This document shows, one piece after another, positions 1 through 9,586 of a stretch of DNA of 64,000 nt (position 1 is the first letter of the stretch; each line of letters begins with the position of its first letter). Under the pieces are notes generated by a model. It made no database searches. It had not been told where the DNA came from and was given only the letters and a program-made list of their open reading frames with translations. Made by a program: the position numbers and the translations under genes. Source of the stretch: Micrococcales bacterium (GTDB lineage Bacteria > Actinomycetota > Actinomycetes > Actinomycetales > Dermatophilaceae); contig JAJTBD010000021.1 of NCBI GenBank assembly GCA_021287075.1, positions 1 through 64,000 of the forward strand. Direction: 5' to 3'.

Positions 1-2
1 CT

Positions 3-410
3 CGAGACCGGCGGGTTCAGACCCCGGTTCCTACACCCTCGAATGGGATGAGCCCACAAACGGCGCCGCCGGTCACCAGGACGGCCGCCCCTGTCACGGT
101 CACCAGCACGGCTCCTGCCCCGAGCCCGCGGACCGTGACGGCGACGGCCCGCGCCGCCACGGTCACCGTCACGCGCACGATCACACCGCCGGCCGAGACG
201 GTGCGCGTCACCGTGACCGCCACCGAGACCGCCAACCCTGGCGCGGCCCCGTTTGTGGGGGGCGGAGGGGACAGCGGGTCGGGTGGTGGCGCCGCGTACT
301 ACGCGAACTGCTCCGCTGCCCGTGCCGCGGGCGCCGCGCCGCTCCGGGTGGGTGATCCCGGCTATCGGGACGGGCTCGACCGCGACAGGGACGGGGTCGC
401 CTGCGAGTAG
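3..410 (+). CDS. Excalibur calcium-binding domain protein, 5'-partial
   Basis: The reading frame is open to the left edge of the window, and the first in-frame ATG (position 48) has no ribosome-binding site, so the gene probably begins upstream. The visible part is a low-complexity Thr/Val/Pro/Ala linker (roughly 75 residues) followed by a C-terminal excalibur domain of about 37 residues. That domain has a YxNCxxxRAAGxAP segment, a GDPGY segment and an ending of the LDRDRDGVACE type with the two cysteines and the DxDxDG calcium loop. Excalibur domains are found at the ends of secreted or surface proteins of Gram-positives, often with nucleases or lipoproteins. The catalytic or anchoring part, if any, lies outside the window. 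The domain call is firm; the protein's function is unknown. Confidence 0.75.
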   Translation, partial: RDRRVQTPVPTPSNGMSPQTAPPVTRTAAPVTVTSTAPAPSPRTVTATARAATVTVTRTITPPAETVRVTVTATETANPGAAPFVGGGGDSGSGGGAAYYANCSAARAAGAAPLRVGDPGYRDGLDRDRDGVACE

Positions 411-630
411 GCCGCGGCATACCCCTGATCGCTCGTGGGGCGACAGGGCGTGCACGGGACAGGGGAGGCGTGCGTGGGCACTGGTGCGATTGTGATCTGT
501 GAGGCACAATGGGGCTTCGACAAACCGTGCTCACGCACGCACAGCTCGCGCGACACACCGCACGACAGCACGCAGGACCCGCAGATGCGACGGCGTTGGG
601 GAAGACGTCCCTTGCATCGAGGAGGTTCGG

Positions 631-1146
631 ATGTCTGTCGCGATGCCGCGCACCAGCACGCGCGGGGTGGTGTTCATCCACAGCACCCCGTCCTCGCTGT
701 GCCCGCACATCACCTGGGCACTCGAGTCGATCCTTGGTGCCCGCGTGCACCTGGACTGGACCAGCCAGCCGATCGCGCCCGGCCTGGTGCGCGCCGAGCT
801 GTCCTGGACGGGTGAGCCCGGCACCGGCGCCCGCCTGGCATCCGCACTGCGCGGGTGGGACAAGCTGCGCTATGAGATCACCGAGGAGCCCAGCCCGGGC
901 TGCGACGGCTCGCGCTGGAGCCACACGCCCAGCCTGGGCATCCACCACACGTGGACCTCGGCCAGTGGCGACGCCGTCATCAACGAGGACCGCCTGCGCG
1001 AGGTCGTCACCCTCGCCCAGGGCTCGCCCGACGCCATGCAGGAGATGATCGAGGAGCTCCTCGGCGTCGACTGGGACGCCGAGCTCGAGCCCTTCCGCTA
1101 TGCCGGCGATGGCGCCCCCGTGCGCTGGCTGCACAAGGTCGGCTGA
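631..1146 (+). CDS. DUF3145 domain-containing protein
   Basis: A 171-residue soluble protein that I recognise as the actinobacterial DUF3145 family, which is commonly found beside the fabD-fabH-acpP-fabF cluster, as here. No catalytic motif is evident and no function is established. The frame is open further upstream (to 499), but ATG 631 is chosen because it follows a GGAGG at 621-625 and matches the conserved N-terminus. A CACAAT hexamer at 505-510 could be a -10 box, which would give a leader of about 115 nt. The gene converges on the fatty-acid cluster and ends at a strong hairpin. Its constant association with FAS-II genes suggests, but does not show, a lipid-related role. Confidence 0.9.
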   Translation: MSVAMPRTSTRGVVFIHSTPSSLCPHITWALESILGARVHLDWTSQPIAPGLVRAELSWTGEPGTGARLASALRGWDKLRYEITEEPSPGCDGSRWSHTPSLGIHHTWTSASGDAVINEDRLREVVTLAQGSPDAMQEMIEELLGVDWDAELEPFRYAGDGAPVRWLHKVG

Positions 1147-1192
1147 CCGCCCCCAGACCCGCGGCCGGACTCCATCACGGCCGCGCAGACGA

Positions 1193-1225
1193 AGTGCCCC
1201 CTCCCGTGCGCGGGGAGGGGGCACT
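1193..1225. terminator. Bidirectional terminator hairpin between DUF3145 gene and accD
   Basis: A perfect 13-bp stem (1193-1205 with 1213-1225, AGTGCCCCCTCCC arm) with a 7-nt loop lies 46 nt after the plus-strand stop and 63 nt after the minus-strand accD stop. There is no U-tract, as is usual for actinobacterial hairpin terminators. Confidence 0.75.
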
Positions 1226-1288
1226 CTCGTCTGTCGGGGTATGCCGCGGGCGAGGCCGGCCGTAGGCCCGTTGCCCGCGGCTGGTGGC

Positions 1289-2737
1289 TCAGAGCGGGAT
1301 GTTGCCGTGCTGGCCGCGCCGCTGGGGGGCCTCGGCGATGGCCTTGGCGATCGCGCTGCGGGTCGCCGACGGCTCGACGATCTCGTCGACCACACCGATC
1401 TCGACGGCCCGCGGCAGGCCGCCGGAGAGCCGGTCGTGCTCGGCGGCGAGCTGGTCCTCCACGGTTGCGCGCTCGGCGTCGTCGACCTCGGCGAGCCGGC
1501 GACGGTGCAGGATGCGGATCGCCGCGACCGAGCCCATCACCGCAACATGGGCGTCGGGCCACGCGAAGACCCTTGTGGCGCCGAGGGACCGGGAGTTCAT
1601 GGCGATATAGGCGCCGCCATAGGTCTTGCGCGTGACGAGCGTGACCCGCGGGACCACGGCCTCGGCGAAGGCGTGCAGCAGCTTGGCCCCGCGGCGCACG
1701 ACGCCATCCCACTCCTGGCCGACACCGGGCAGATAGCCGGGCACGTCGACGAGGACGACCAGCGGCACCCCGAAGGCGTCGCACATGCGCACGAACCGCG
1801 CGGCCTTCTCGGCGCTGGGGGAGTCGAGGCAGCCCCCGAGTCGCAGCGGGTTGTTGGCGATGACGCCCACCGTGCGGCCACCGAGGCGGCCCAGGGTGGT
1901 GACGATGTTGGGCGCCCACTTTGGGTGCAGCTCAACGGATTCGGCGCCCTCGTCGAGGACTGCTGCGACGACGGGGTGCACGTCATAGGCCCGCTTCGCG
2001 GACTCGGGGAACTGCTGTGAGAGATCGGTGTCGGCGACGCTGGCCACATCCATCGTGCCCTGCGCCCCCAGCAGCGAGCAGAGGGTGCGACCGCGGTCCA
2101 TGGCGTCACGCTCCGAGTCGGCGAGCACGTGGACCACGCCCGAGCGGCGCCCGTGCGGCTCGGGGCCACCGAGGCGGAGTGCGTCGACCGCCTCACCCGT
2201 CACGGAGCGGACCACGTCGGGGCCGGTGACGAAGATGCGCCCCTCGGGCGCGAGGATCACGATGTCGGTCAGTGCCGGGCCGTATGCCGCGCCGCCGGCG
2301 GCAGCGCCGATGACCACCGAGATCTGGGGGACCTTGCCCGACGCCCGGGTCATGATCGCGAAGATCTCGCCGACCGCGTGGAGGGAGGCGACACCCTCGG
2401 GGAGGCGGGCGCCACCCGAGTGCCAGAGGCCGACGATAGGCGTGCCGTCCGCCAGCGCTCGCTCATAGGCCTGGACGACGACCTTGCAGCCCTCGATCCC
2501 CATGGCGCCGCCCATGATCGTGGCGTCGGAGGCAAAGGCGGTCACGGCGGTGCCATCGACCGTGCCGACGGCGGCCAGCATGCCGGAGCGGTCCTCGGGG
2601 GTGATCAGCTCGAGCGTGCCCTCGTCAAAGAATGCCGCGAGGCGCAGCCGCGGGTTGCGCGGGTCATGCTCGCGGTCGACCTTGGGCTTGGTGGCCGCCG
2701 ACACCGTCGCGCTGGCGGCGTTGGGCTGGTGGGCCAT
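1289..2737 (-). CDS. accD: Acyl-CoA carboxylase carboxyltransferase (beta) subunit
   Basis: A 482-residue carboxyltransferase of the acetyl/propionyl-CoA carboxylase beta type, which moves the carboxyl group from biotin to acetyl-CoA (or propionyl-CoA) to make malonyl-CoA for fatty-acid synthesis. Both crotonase-fold halves are visible: the N-terminal half has GGAxMGxEG- and GGAAYGPALTD-like oxyanion loops, and the C-terminal half has the GVIANNPxxLGG and YGGAYIAM segments. The ending RRGQHGNIPL is typical of the family. The start codon follows the fabF stop directly (TGA then ATG), with AGGAG inside the fabF end, so translation is coupled. The biotinylated alpha subunit is not in the window. 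The position matches mycobacterial accD6 at the end of the fabD-kasA cluster, so this is probably the acetyl-CoA enzyme of FAS-II. Confidence 0.95.
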   Translation of the reverse strand: MAHQPNAASATVSAATKPKVDREHDPRNPRLRLAAFFDEGTLELITPEDRSGMLAAVGTVDGTAVTAFASDATIMGGAMGIEGCKVVVQAYERALADGTPIVGLWHSGGARLPEGVASLHAVGEIFAIMTRASGKVPQISVVIGAAAGGAAYGPALTDIVILAPEGRIFVTGPDVVRSVTGEAVDALRLGGPEPHGRRSGVVHVLADSERDAMDRGRTLCSLLGAQGTMDVASVADTDLSQQFPESAKRAYDVHPVVAAVLDEGAESVELHPKWAPNIVTTLGRLGGRTVGVIANNPLRLGGCLDSPSAEKAARFVRMCDAFGVPLVVLVDVPGYLPGVGQEWDGVVRRGAKLLHAFAEAVVPRVTLVTRKTYGGAYIAMNSRSLGATRVFAWPDAHVAVMGSVAAIRILHRRRLAEVDDAERATVEDQLAAEHDRLSGGLPRAVEIGVVDEIVEPSATRSAIAKAIAEAPQRRGQHGNIPL

Positions 2738-3982
2738 TCAGATGCTCCTGATCGCGAGAGCGACGTTGTGCCCGCCGAACCCGAACGAGTTGTTGAGGGC
2801 GGCGATGTCGCCGTCGGGCAGGGCGCGCTGCTCACCGCTGACCACGTCGAGGGTGATCGCCGGGTCGAGATTGTCGAGGTTGATCGTCCCGGGGACGACG
2901 CGGTGGTGCACCGACAGGATGGTCAGCACGGCCTCGAGCGCACCTGCTGCCCCGAGCAGGTGCCCGGTCATCGACTTGGTGCCCGTCACGGGGATGGAGT
3001 CGGTGTGGTCGCCGAAGGCGCGGCGGATGGCATTGGCCTCGGCGACATCGCCGACCGGCGTGGACGTTGCGTGGGCGTTGATGTGGCTGATGTCCGAGAG
3101 CGCCAGGCCGGCGGACTCGACCGCCTCGGCCATCGCCCGGGACGCACCGGCGCCCTCCGGCTCAGGGGCGGTGATGTGGTGGGCGTCGGAGGACATGCCG
3201 AGGCCGGCAAGGACGGCATAGATCTTGGCGCCGCGGGCCTTGGCGTGCTCCTCGGTCTCGAGCACGATGACGGCGGCACCCTCACCGAGGACGAAGCCGT
3301 CGCGGTCGACGTCATAGGGGCGCGAGGCGCGCTCGGGGTCGTCGTTGCGGGTCGAGAGTGCCTGCATCGCAGCGAAACCCGCGACGGGCAGGGCGTGCAT
3401 GGCGGCCTCGGTGCCGCCGGCGACGACGATGTCGGCGCGGCCGGAGCGGATCATCTCCGCGGCATACCCCATGGCCTCGGCGCCGGAGGCGCACGCGGAG
3501 ACCGTGGTGTGGGCGCCGGCGCGGGCACCCAGGTCGAGGGAGACGGTGCCCGACGGGGAGTTGGCCATCAGCATGGGGACGGCGAGGGGGAAGACCCGGC
3601 GGGGGCCCTTCTCGCGCAGGTTGTCCCACTGCTCCAGCAGGGTCTGCACGCCGCCGATGCCGGTGCCGATCGCGACACCGATGCGCTCCGGCTCGATCTC
3701 GGGGCTGCCGGCGTCGGCCCAGGCCTCGCGCGCGGCGACCAGGGCATACTGCGCGGACGGGTCGTTGCGGCGGACCTCGACCTTGGCCAGGGTCTCCTCC
3801 GGCGGGCGCGCGAGGGTCGCGGCAAAGCTGACGGGCAGGTCGTACTGCTCCACCCACGGGACATCGAGGGGTCGCGCGCCGGAGCGGCCGGCGAGGATGC
3901 CCTCCCAGGTCTCGGCGACGGTGCCGCCGAGGGGCGTGGTGGCGCCCAGGCCCGTCACGACAATGCGTGGGGTGGTGGTCAT
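2738..3982 (-). CDS. fabF: 3-oxoacyl-[ACP] synthase II (FabF)
   Basis: A 414-residue beta-ketoacyl-ACP synthase II that elongates acyl-ACP with malonyl-ACP. The condensing-enzyme triad is present: Cys164 in the VSACASG segment, a His in the NAHATSTPVGD loop and a His in the SMTGHLLGAAG loop. ATG 3982 was chosen over the upstream in-frame GTG at 3988, because AAGGAG (3988-3993) sits 5 nt before the ATG and would overlap the GTG. The gene lies fourth in fabD-fabH-acpP-fabF-accD and is separated from acpP by a 106-nt gap holding a strong hairpin. The single KAS-II copy suggests a standard elongation role; nothing in the sequence argues for a polyketide-type enzyme. Confidence 0.96.
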   Translation of the reverse strand: MTTTPRIVVTGLGATTPLGGTVAETWEGILAGRSGARPLDVPWVEQYDLPVSFAATLARPPEETLAKVEVRRNDPSAQYALVAAREAWADAGSPEIEPERIGVAIGTGIGGVQTLLEQWDNLREKGPRRVFPLAVPMLMANSPSGTVSLDLGARAGAHTTVSACASGAEAMGYAAEMIRSGRADIVVAGGTEAAMHALPVAGFAAMQALSTRNDDPERASRPYDVDRDGFVLGEGAAVIVLETEEHAKARGAKIYAVLAGLGMSSDAHHITAPEPEGAGASRAMAEAVESAGLALSDISHINAHATSTPVGDVAEANAIRRAFGDHTDSIPVTGTKSMTGHLLGAAGALEAVLTILSVHHRVVPGTINLDNLDPAITLDVVSGEQRALPDGDIAALNNSFGFGGHNVALAIRSI

Positions 3983-4046
3983 GTGCACTCCTTGTGAGGG
4001 GGAGCGGCGCAGCCGCTGGTCGAGGGTGTCGACGTGGACAGGGCGA

Positions 4047-4082
4047 CGCGCGGGCGGGTGGTCCTCGCCACCCGCCCGCGCG
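4047..4082 (-). terminator. Intercistronic hairpin after acpP
   Basis: A perfect 15-bp stem (4047-4061 with 4068-4082) with a 6-nt loop begins 7 nt after the acpP stop and precedes fabF by about 65 nt. It probably acts as a partial terminator or as a 3' stabiliser of acpP mRNA, because fabF has no obvious promoter of its own. Confidence 0.65.
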
Positions 4083-4088
4083 ATCGGG

Positions 4089-4337
4089 TCAGCCCTGGTT
4101 GGACTGGATGTAGGTGACGGCGTCGCGGACGGTCTTGAGGTTCTTGACCTCGTCGTCGGGGATGCGCACGCCGAACTTCTCCTCGGCGTTGACGACGATC
4201 GTCATCATCGAGAGCGAGTCGATGTCGAGGTCCTCGGTGAAGGACTTGTCGAGCTCGACGGAGGCGGCGTCGATGCCGGTCTCCTCGTTGACGATCTCCG
4301 CCAGGCCGGCCAGGATCTCCTGCTCGTTCGCAGCCAT
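4089..4337 (-). CDS. acpP: Acyl carrier protein
   Basis: An 82-residue acidic acyl carrier protein that carries growing acyl chains on 4'-phosphopantetheine. The attachment site is Ser41 in the LDIDSLS motif on helix II, with the usual acidic recognition surface downstream. Although the frame is open for another 22 codons upstream, ATG 4337 is preferred: it has AAGGAG 8 nt upstream and gives the normal ACP length and N-terminus. The gene sits between fabH (96 nt upstream) and fabF (106 nt downstream), so it is less tightly packed than its neighbours, which fits separate control of ACP abundance. Confidence 0.97.
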   Translation of the reverse strand: MAANEQEILAGLAEIVNEETGIDAASVELDKSFTEDLDIDSLSMMTIVVNAEEKFGVRIPDDEVKNLKTVRDAVTYIQSNQG

Positions 4338-4433
4338 GAGTGGTGCTCCTTGTCGTGAGTGTGCTGTTGGATTCTGTTGTGCTGCAGCAGCATCCGCTGC
4401 CATGGCCCGGTTCTACCCGTGGGCCGGCGGGAG

Positions 4434-5459
4434 TCAGGGGAGGACGACCACCTGGGCCGCATAGGACAGGCCGGCGCCGAAGCCGAGCTGGAGAGCGAGC
4501 CCGCCGCGGGGCGCGGTGCCCTCGCGCAGCATGCGCTCGGTGGCGAGCGGCACGGACGCGGCCGAGGTGTTGCCGGTGTCGGCGATGTCGCGTGCGACGG
4601 AGATGCCCTCGGGCAGCCTGAGCTGCTTGATCATCGCGTCGACGATGCGCATGTTGGCCTGGTGGGGGATGAAGGCGTCGAGGTCGTCGACGGTGATCCC
4701 GGCCGCCTCCAGGGCCCGCCTGGCGACGGGGGCCATGCCCCACACGGCCCAGCGGAAGACGGTCTGCCCGGCCATGCCGATGGTGGGGAAGGGGAGGCTG
4801 TCGTCCTCGGCCACCTCGAGCCAGGAGTTGCGCTGGGAGATGACATCCCACTGCGCTCCGTCGGAGCCCCAGATCGTCGGGCCGATGCCGGGCGTGTCCG
4901 ACTGTGAGACAACGGCCGCGCCCGCCCCGTCGGCGAAGATGAAGCCGGTGCTGCGGTCGGTCTTGTCGACCACGTCCATGAGCCGCTCGACACCGATCAC
5001 GAGGGCGTTGGTGGCCGAGCCGCCACGGATCATGTCGCCGGCCATCGCGATGCCGTGGCAGTAGCCGGCACAGGCCGCCGAGATGTCGAATGCCGCGGCG
5101 TCCGTGATGCCGAGCTCGGTCGCGACGAGCGTCGCGATGGCGGGGGTCTGATAGAGGTGGCTGACGGTCGCGACGATGACCAGGTCGATGTCCTCCGGCG
5201 ACAGCCCAGCCATCCCCATGGCCGGCCGCGCGGCATACTGCGACATCTCCAGGACGCTCTCGCCCTCGCCCGCCCAGTGCCGGGTGACGATGCCGGTGCG
5301 CTCCCGGATCCACTCGTCGGAGGTGTCCATATAGGTCGCGATCTCGTGGTTGTCCACGATGCGTCGGGGACGATAGCCGCCGATCCCGCTGATCCGTGCG
5401 TGTGCGGATCCCGTTGCGGCAGTGAGGATCCCGGTGCCCTTGGGGGTGGGTGTGGTCAT
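4434..5459 (-). CDS. fabH: 3-oxoacyl-[ACP] synthase III (FabH)
   Basis: A 341-residue KAS III that starts fatty-acid synthesis by condensing an acyl-CoA primer with malonyl-ACP. In actinobacteria the primers are usually branched acyl-CoAs. The Cys-His-Asn triad is visible: Cys130 in AACAGYC, His266 in IPHQANM and Asn297 in GNTSAAS. ATG 5459 is chosen because it begins one base after the fabD stop and has AGGAG 7 nt upstream; the longer open frame overlaps fabD and lacks family similarity. The N-terminus is about 20 residues longer than E. coli FabH and is low-complexity. The gene is translationally linked to fabD. Confidence 0.96.
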   Translation of the reverse strand: MTTPTPKGTGILTAATGSAHARISGIGGYRPRRIVDNHEIATYMDTSDEWIRERTGIVTRHWAGEGESVLEMSQYAARPAMGMAGLSPEDIDLVIVATVSHLYQTPAIATLVATELGITDAAAFDISAACAGYCHGIAMAGDMIRGGSATNALVIGVERLMDVVDKTDRSTGFIFADGAGAAVVSQSDTPGIGPTIWGSDGAQWDVISQRNSWLEVAEDDSLPFPTIGMAGQTVFRWAVWGMAPVARRALEAAGITVDDLDAFIPHQANMRIVDAMIKQLRLPEGISVARDIADTGNTSAASVPLATERMLREGTAPRGGLALQLGFGAGLSYAAQVVVLP

Positions 5460-5460
5460 G

Positions 5461-6639
5461 TCATCGCTCCTGGGGGTGCAGGCGGAGGAGGGGCTGGCCG
5501 GGGGAGACGGGGTCGCCCTCCTCGACGAGCCACTCCACGACGGTGCCGCCATGGGGGGCGGTGACCGGATAGGAGTCGCGCAGGGTGCTGACCTGACCGA
5601 TCTGGGAGCCGGCGGCGACGCTGGCTCCCTCGGCGATCTCCGAGCGGGAGATGGTGCCCTTGGCCGGCGCGATGACCAGTCGCCAGGCGGGGTCGAGCGG
5701 GCTGGCGCTGAGCACGCCGTGCTCCCGGACCATCGCGTGGGCCTTGTCGAGGTCGTCGGGCGACTTCAGGGCGAGGGTCTCGACGCCCTTCATCGCGCGC
5801 TTGGCCAGGCCGGTGAGCGCCCCGGCCGGTGGGATCTCGATCAGGCCGGTCACGCCGAGGTCGGTCATGGTCTCCATGCACAGGTCCCAGCGGACGGGGT
5901 TGCGCACCTGGCTGACCAGCCGGCCGAGCACCTCGCGACCGGAGTGGACGACGGTGCCGTCGGCGTTGGAGAGGATTTTGACGCGGGGGTCGTGGGTCGA
6001 CATGGCGCGGGCGTAGCCGGCGAGGGTGTCGACGGCGGGCGCCATGTGCTCGGTGTGGAAGGCGCCGGCGACCTTGAGGGGCATCACACGCGCCTTGGCG
6101 GGCGGGTCGGCGGCGAGGGCGGCCAGCTGCTCCATGGTGCCGGCAGCGACCACCTGGCCGGCGCCGTTCATGTTGGCCGGGGTCAGGCCGTGGGTCTGGA
6201 GGTCCTGTGCGACCTCGCCGGGGTCGCCGCCGAGGACGGCGCTCATGCCGGTCGGCTGCACGGCGCTGGCCGCGGCCATGCCGTTGCCGCGCTCACGGAC
6301 GAAGACCATCGCCTGCTCGGCGGAGATGACGCCGGCGGCGGAGGCGGCGGTGATCTCGCCGACCGAGTGTCCGGCGCCGACGCCGACCAGGCGGAAGCCG
6401 TCAGCGGGGTGCTCGAAGAGGGTCAGGAGGGAGACGAGGCCGGCAGCCACGATGAGCGGCTGCGCGACGGCGGTGTCCCTGATGGTCGCCTCGTCGGAGA
6501 CGGTCCCGTGGGTGAGCAGGTCGATGCCGGCGACGGCGGAGAGCCAGCCGAGGCGGTCGGCAACGCCGGGGATCTCCAGCCAGGGAGAGAGGAAACCGGG
6601 GGTCTGGGAGCCCTGTCCAGGGCAGACGATCGCGAGCAC
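5461..6639 (-). CDS. fabD: Malonyl-CoA:ACP transacylase with C-terminal biotinyl/lipoyl-like domain
   Basis: Transfers malonyl from CoA to ACP for FAS-II. The family landmarks are the GQGSQ loop (residues 8-12), the GHSxGE nucleophile elbow with Ser92 and the catalytic His195 in GAFHTEHM. At 392 residues it is about 80 longer than ordinary FabD. The extra part (about 315-390) reads as a barrel-sandwich biotinyl/lipoyl-like domain: two half-repeats of the 'V-AP--G-I----EG--V--G--I' type, the second containing APHGGTVVEWLVEEGD. The hairpin between them, where the biotin- or lipoyl-accepting lysine would lie, reads TLRDSYPV and has no lysine. GTG 6639 is the start, with GGGGAG about 10 nt upstream. 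It is the first gene of the fab operon, downstream of a likely FasR site. Confidence 0.95.
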   Translation of the reverse strand: MLAIVCPGQGSQTPGFLSPWLEIPGVADRLGWLSAVAGIDLLTHGTVSDEATIRDTAVAQPLIVAAGLVSLLTLFEHPADGFRLVGVGAGHSVGEITAASAAGVISAEQAMVFVRERGNGMAAASAVQPTGMSAVLGGDPGEVAQDLQTHGLTPANMNGAGQVVAAGTMEQLAALAADPPAKARVMPLKVAGAFHTEHMAPAVDTLAGYARAMSTHDPRVKILSNADGTVVHSGREVLGRLVSQVRNPVRWDLCMETMTDLGVTGLIEIPPAGALTGLAKRAMKGVETLALKSPDDLDKAHAMVREHGVLSASPLDPAWRLVIAPAKGTISRSEIAEGASVAAGSQIGQVSTLRDSYPVTAPHGGTVVEWLVEEGDPVSPGQPLLRLHPQER

Positions 6640-6689
6640 CCATCCAGACTCCCCGTTTTGCCGTGACCGGTTCGTGACCGATGCCGACG

Positions 6690-6723
6690 AACATCCCCGG
6701 GGAGTCTTGTGGGGTTCCTACAA
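6690..6723 (-). promoter_or_regulatory. Candidate FasR operator and fab operon promoter
   Basis: A 17-bp near-palindrome at 6707-6723 (TTGTGGG-GTT-CCTACAA on the plus strand, one mismatch between half-sites) lies 84 nt before fabD. A weak -10-like GATGTT follows 11 nt downstream on the minus strand (6690-6695). The same geometry occurs upstream of fasR itself (7980-7996). FasR of Streptomyces is a known activator of the fab genes; assigning this palindrome to FasR is inference. Confidence 0.45.
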
Positions 6724-6724
6724 A

Positions 6725-6759
6725 GGTATGCCGCGCCTGGCGTGCGTGCGCGGCATATC
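6725..6759 (-). terminator. GGTATGCCG-type hairpin after fasR
   Basis: A 12-bp stem (6725-6736 with 6748-6759, one G-U pair) with an 11-nt loop lies 26 nt after the fasR stop and just upstream of the fab operator. Its arms carry the GGTATGCCGCG sequence shared by several intergenic hairpins in this window. Confidence 0.5.
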
Positions 6760-6784
6760 GCGGGGTAGCGCACGGCGTCGGGGC

Positions 6785-7957
6785 TCAGGCGCGCTCGCGG
6801 CTGGGTCGCAGTCGCCCATAGGCGAGTGCGAGACGCACGGTCTGGGCGTCATGGGGGTCGCCGAGGTCATAGCCGGTGGCCTCGGCGATCCTCCCGATGC
6901 GGTAGCGCACCGTGTTGGCGTGGACGAACAGGGCTCGCGCGGTGCCCTCCAGCGACGAGCCGCCCTCCAGATAGGCCGTCGCGGTCTCGAGCAGGGCGCC
7001 GCCGGCGCTGTCGGCGAGCGGGCGCCACACGTGGTCGAGCAGGAGTGCCTGGGCGGGCTGGTCGCCGGTCAGCGCGCGCTCGCCGAGCAGGTCGTCGGCG
7101 CGCACGGGGCGGGGGTGGTCGGGCCAGGCCGGGGCGGCGCGATGCCCCGAGATCGCCGCCCGCGCGGACCGCCCGGCAGCGAAGAGGTGGGGGACCGTCG
7201 GCCCCACGACGAGCGGCCCGTCGCCGAACTCGGCCTGGATCCGGCCCACGGCCGCGAGCGGGTCGTCGACCTGTCCGAGGACGGCGACGAGACGGTGACC
7301 CTGGACGGCCGAGAGGACATGCAGCCGCTCCTTGTCGGCTGCCCGGCGGACCGAGTCGATAACTCCCGCAGGCGTATCCGCGGGGGTGTCCCCGACGACC
7401 ACGCACACCGACTCCATCGCGCCCCAGCCGAGGGCGGCCGCCCGTGAGCGCATCGACTCGTCCTGCTCGCCGCGCAGGATGGCGTCGACGACAAGCTGCT
7501 CGAGACGGGCGTCCCAGGCACCGCGGGTCTCGGCTGCCTCGGCATAGACGTGGGCGGCGGCGAAGGCGATCTCGCGGCTGTAGAGCAGGACGGCCTCGTG
7601 CAGGGCGTTCTCGTCGCCGGGCTCGGCGAGCGCCGTCGCCTCCTGCTCGACGACGTCGACGACGGCGCGGATGAGGTCGAGGGTCTGGCTCAGGCTGACC
7701 GAGCGGGTGAGCTCCCGCGGGGCGGCACCGAAGACCCTCGCATCGGCGAGGTCGTCACCGCCTGTCGAGAACCAGGTGACGAAGCCGGCGATCCCGGCCT
7801 GTGCGACCAGCCCCGCCCACGACCGCTCCTCCGCCGGCAGCTCGCGGAACCAGTCGTGCGCCTCCATGCGCCGGATCGCCGACGTCGACAGGTCGCCGGC
7901 ATGCTGGCGCACCCGCTTGCGGGTGGCCGCCGACGAGGGCAGGCGCGGTGTGGGCAT
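6785..7957 (-). CDS. fasR: PucR-family activator of fatty-acid genes (FasR-like)
   Basis: A 390-residue regulator with a central GGDEF-like/CdaR-type region and a C-terminal PucR helix-turn-helix (about residues 330-385, with ARALFVHANTVRYRIGRI as the recognition part). Its position immediately before fabD matches FasR of Streptomyces coelicolor, which activates the fabD-fabH-acpP-fabF operon. ATG 7957 has no Shine-Dalgarno sequence, but a TAGACT box sits 6 nt upstream, so the mRNA is probably leaderless. A palindrome of the same type as that before fabD lies at 7980-7996, suggesting autoregulation. It is followed by a hairpin, which separates it from the fab operon. Confidence 0.88.
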   Translation of the reverse strand: MPTPRLPSSAATRKRVRQHAGDLSTSAIRRMEAHDWFRELPAEERSWAGLVAQAGIAGFVTWFSTGGDDLADARVFGAAPRELTRSVSLSQTLDLIRAVVDVVEQEATALAEPGDENALHEAVLLYSREIAFAAAHVYAEAAETRGAWDARLEQLVVDAILRGEQDESMRSRAAALGWGAMESVCVVVGDTPADTPAGVIDSVRRAADKERLHVLSAVQGHRLVAVLGQVDDPLAAVGRIQAEFGDGPLVVGPTVPHLFAAGRSARAAISGHRAAPAWPDHPRPVRADDLLGERALTGDQPAQALLLDHVWRPLADSAGGALLETATAYLEGGSSLEGTARALFVHANTVRYRIGRIAEATGYDLGDPHDAQTVRLALAYGRLRPSRERA

Positions 7958-7963
7958 GGCGTG

Positions 7964-7996
7964 AGTCTAGGACCGGCCTTTGTATGCCGCCCACAA
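7964..7996 (-). promoter_or_regulatory. fasR promoter with second candidate FasR site
   Basis: The -10 box TAGACT (7964-7969, minus strand) is 6 nt from the fasR ATG. A 17-bp imperfect palindrome at 7980-7996 (TTGTATG-CCG-CCCACAA on the plus strand) sits where a -35 element would be and resembles the site before fabD. That a -35 hexamer is missing and replaced by this site is suggestive of an activator or autoregulatory site. Confidence 0.45.
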
Positions 7997-8025
7997 CCGC
8001 GCCTGAGCGACGCCCTCCGGATCCC

Positions 8026-9540
<1,515 letters not shown>

Positions 9541-9586
9541 TCACCGTCGCCGGGAGGTATGCCGCGGCCTTCTAGCGTCCCGCGAC

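Noticed and set aside
1..45. tRNA-like T-arm (GGGTTCAGACCC) at the left edge
   Set aside because: The loop lacks the conserved A58 pattern and no cloverleaf can be built.
3982..3988. GTG start for fabF two codons upstream
   Set aside because: It would overlap the AAGGAG that serves ATG 3982.
2129..3997. Long plus-strand ORF opposite fabF/accD
   Set aside because: It is an antisense shadow created by GC3 bias; fabF and accD on the other strand have complete family motifs.
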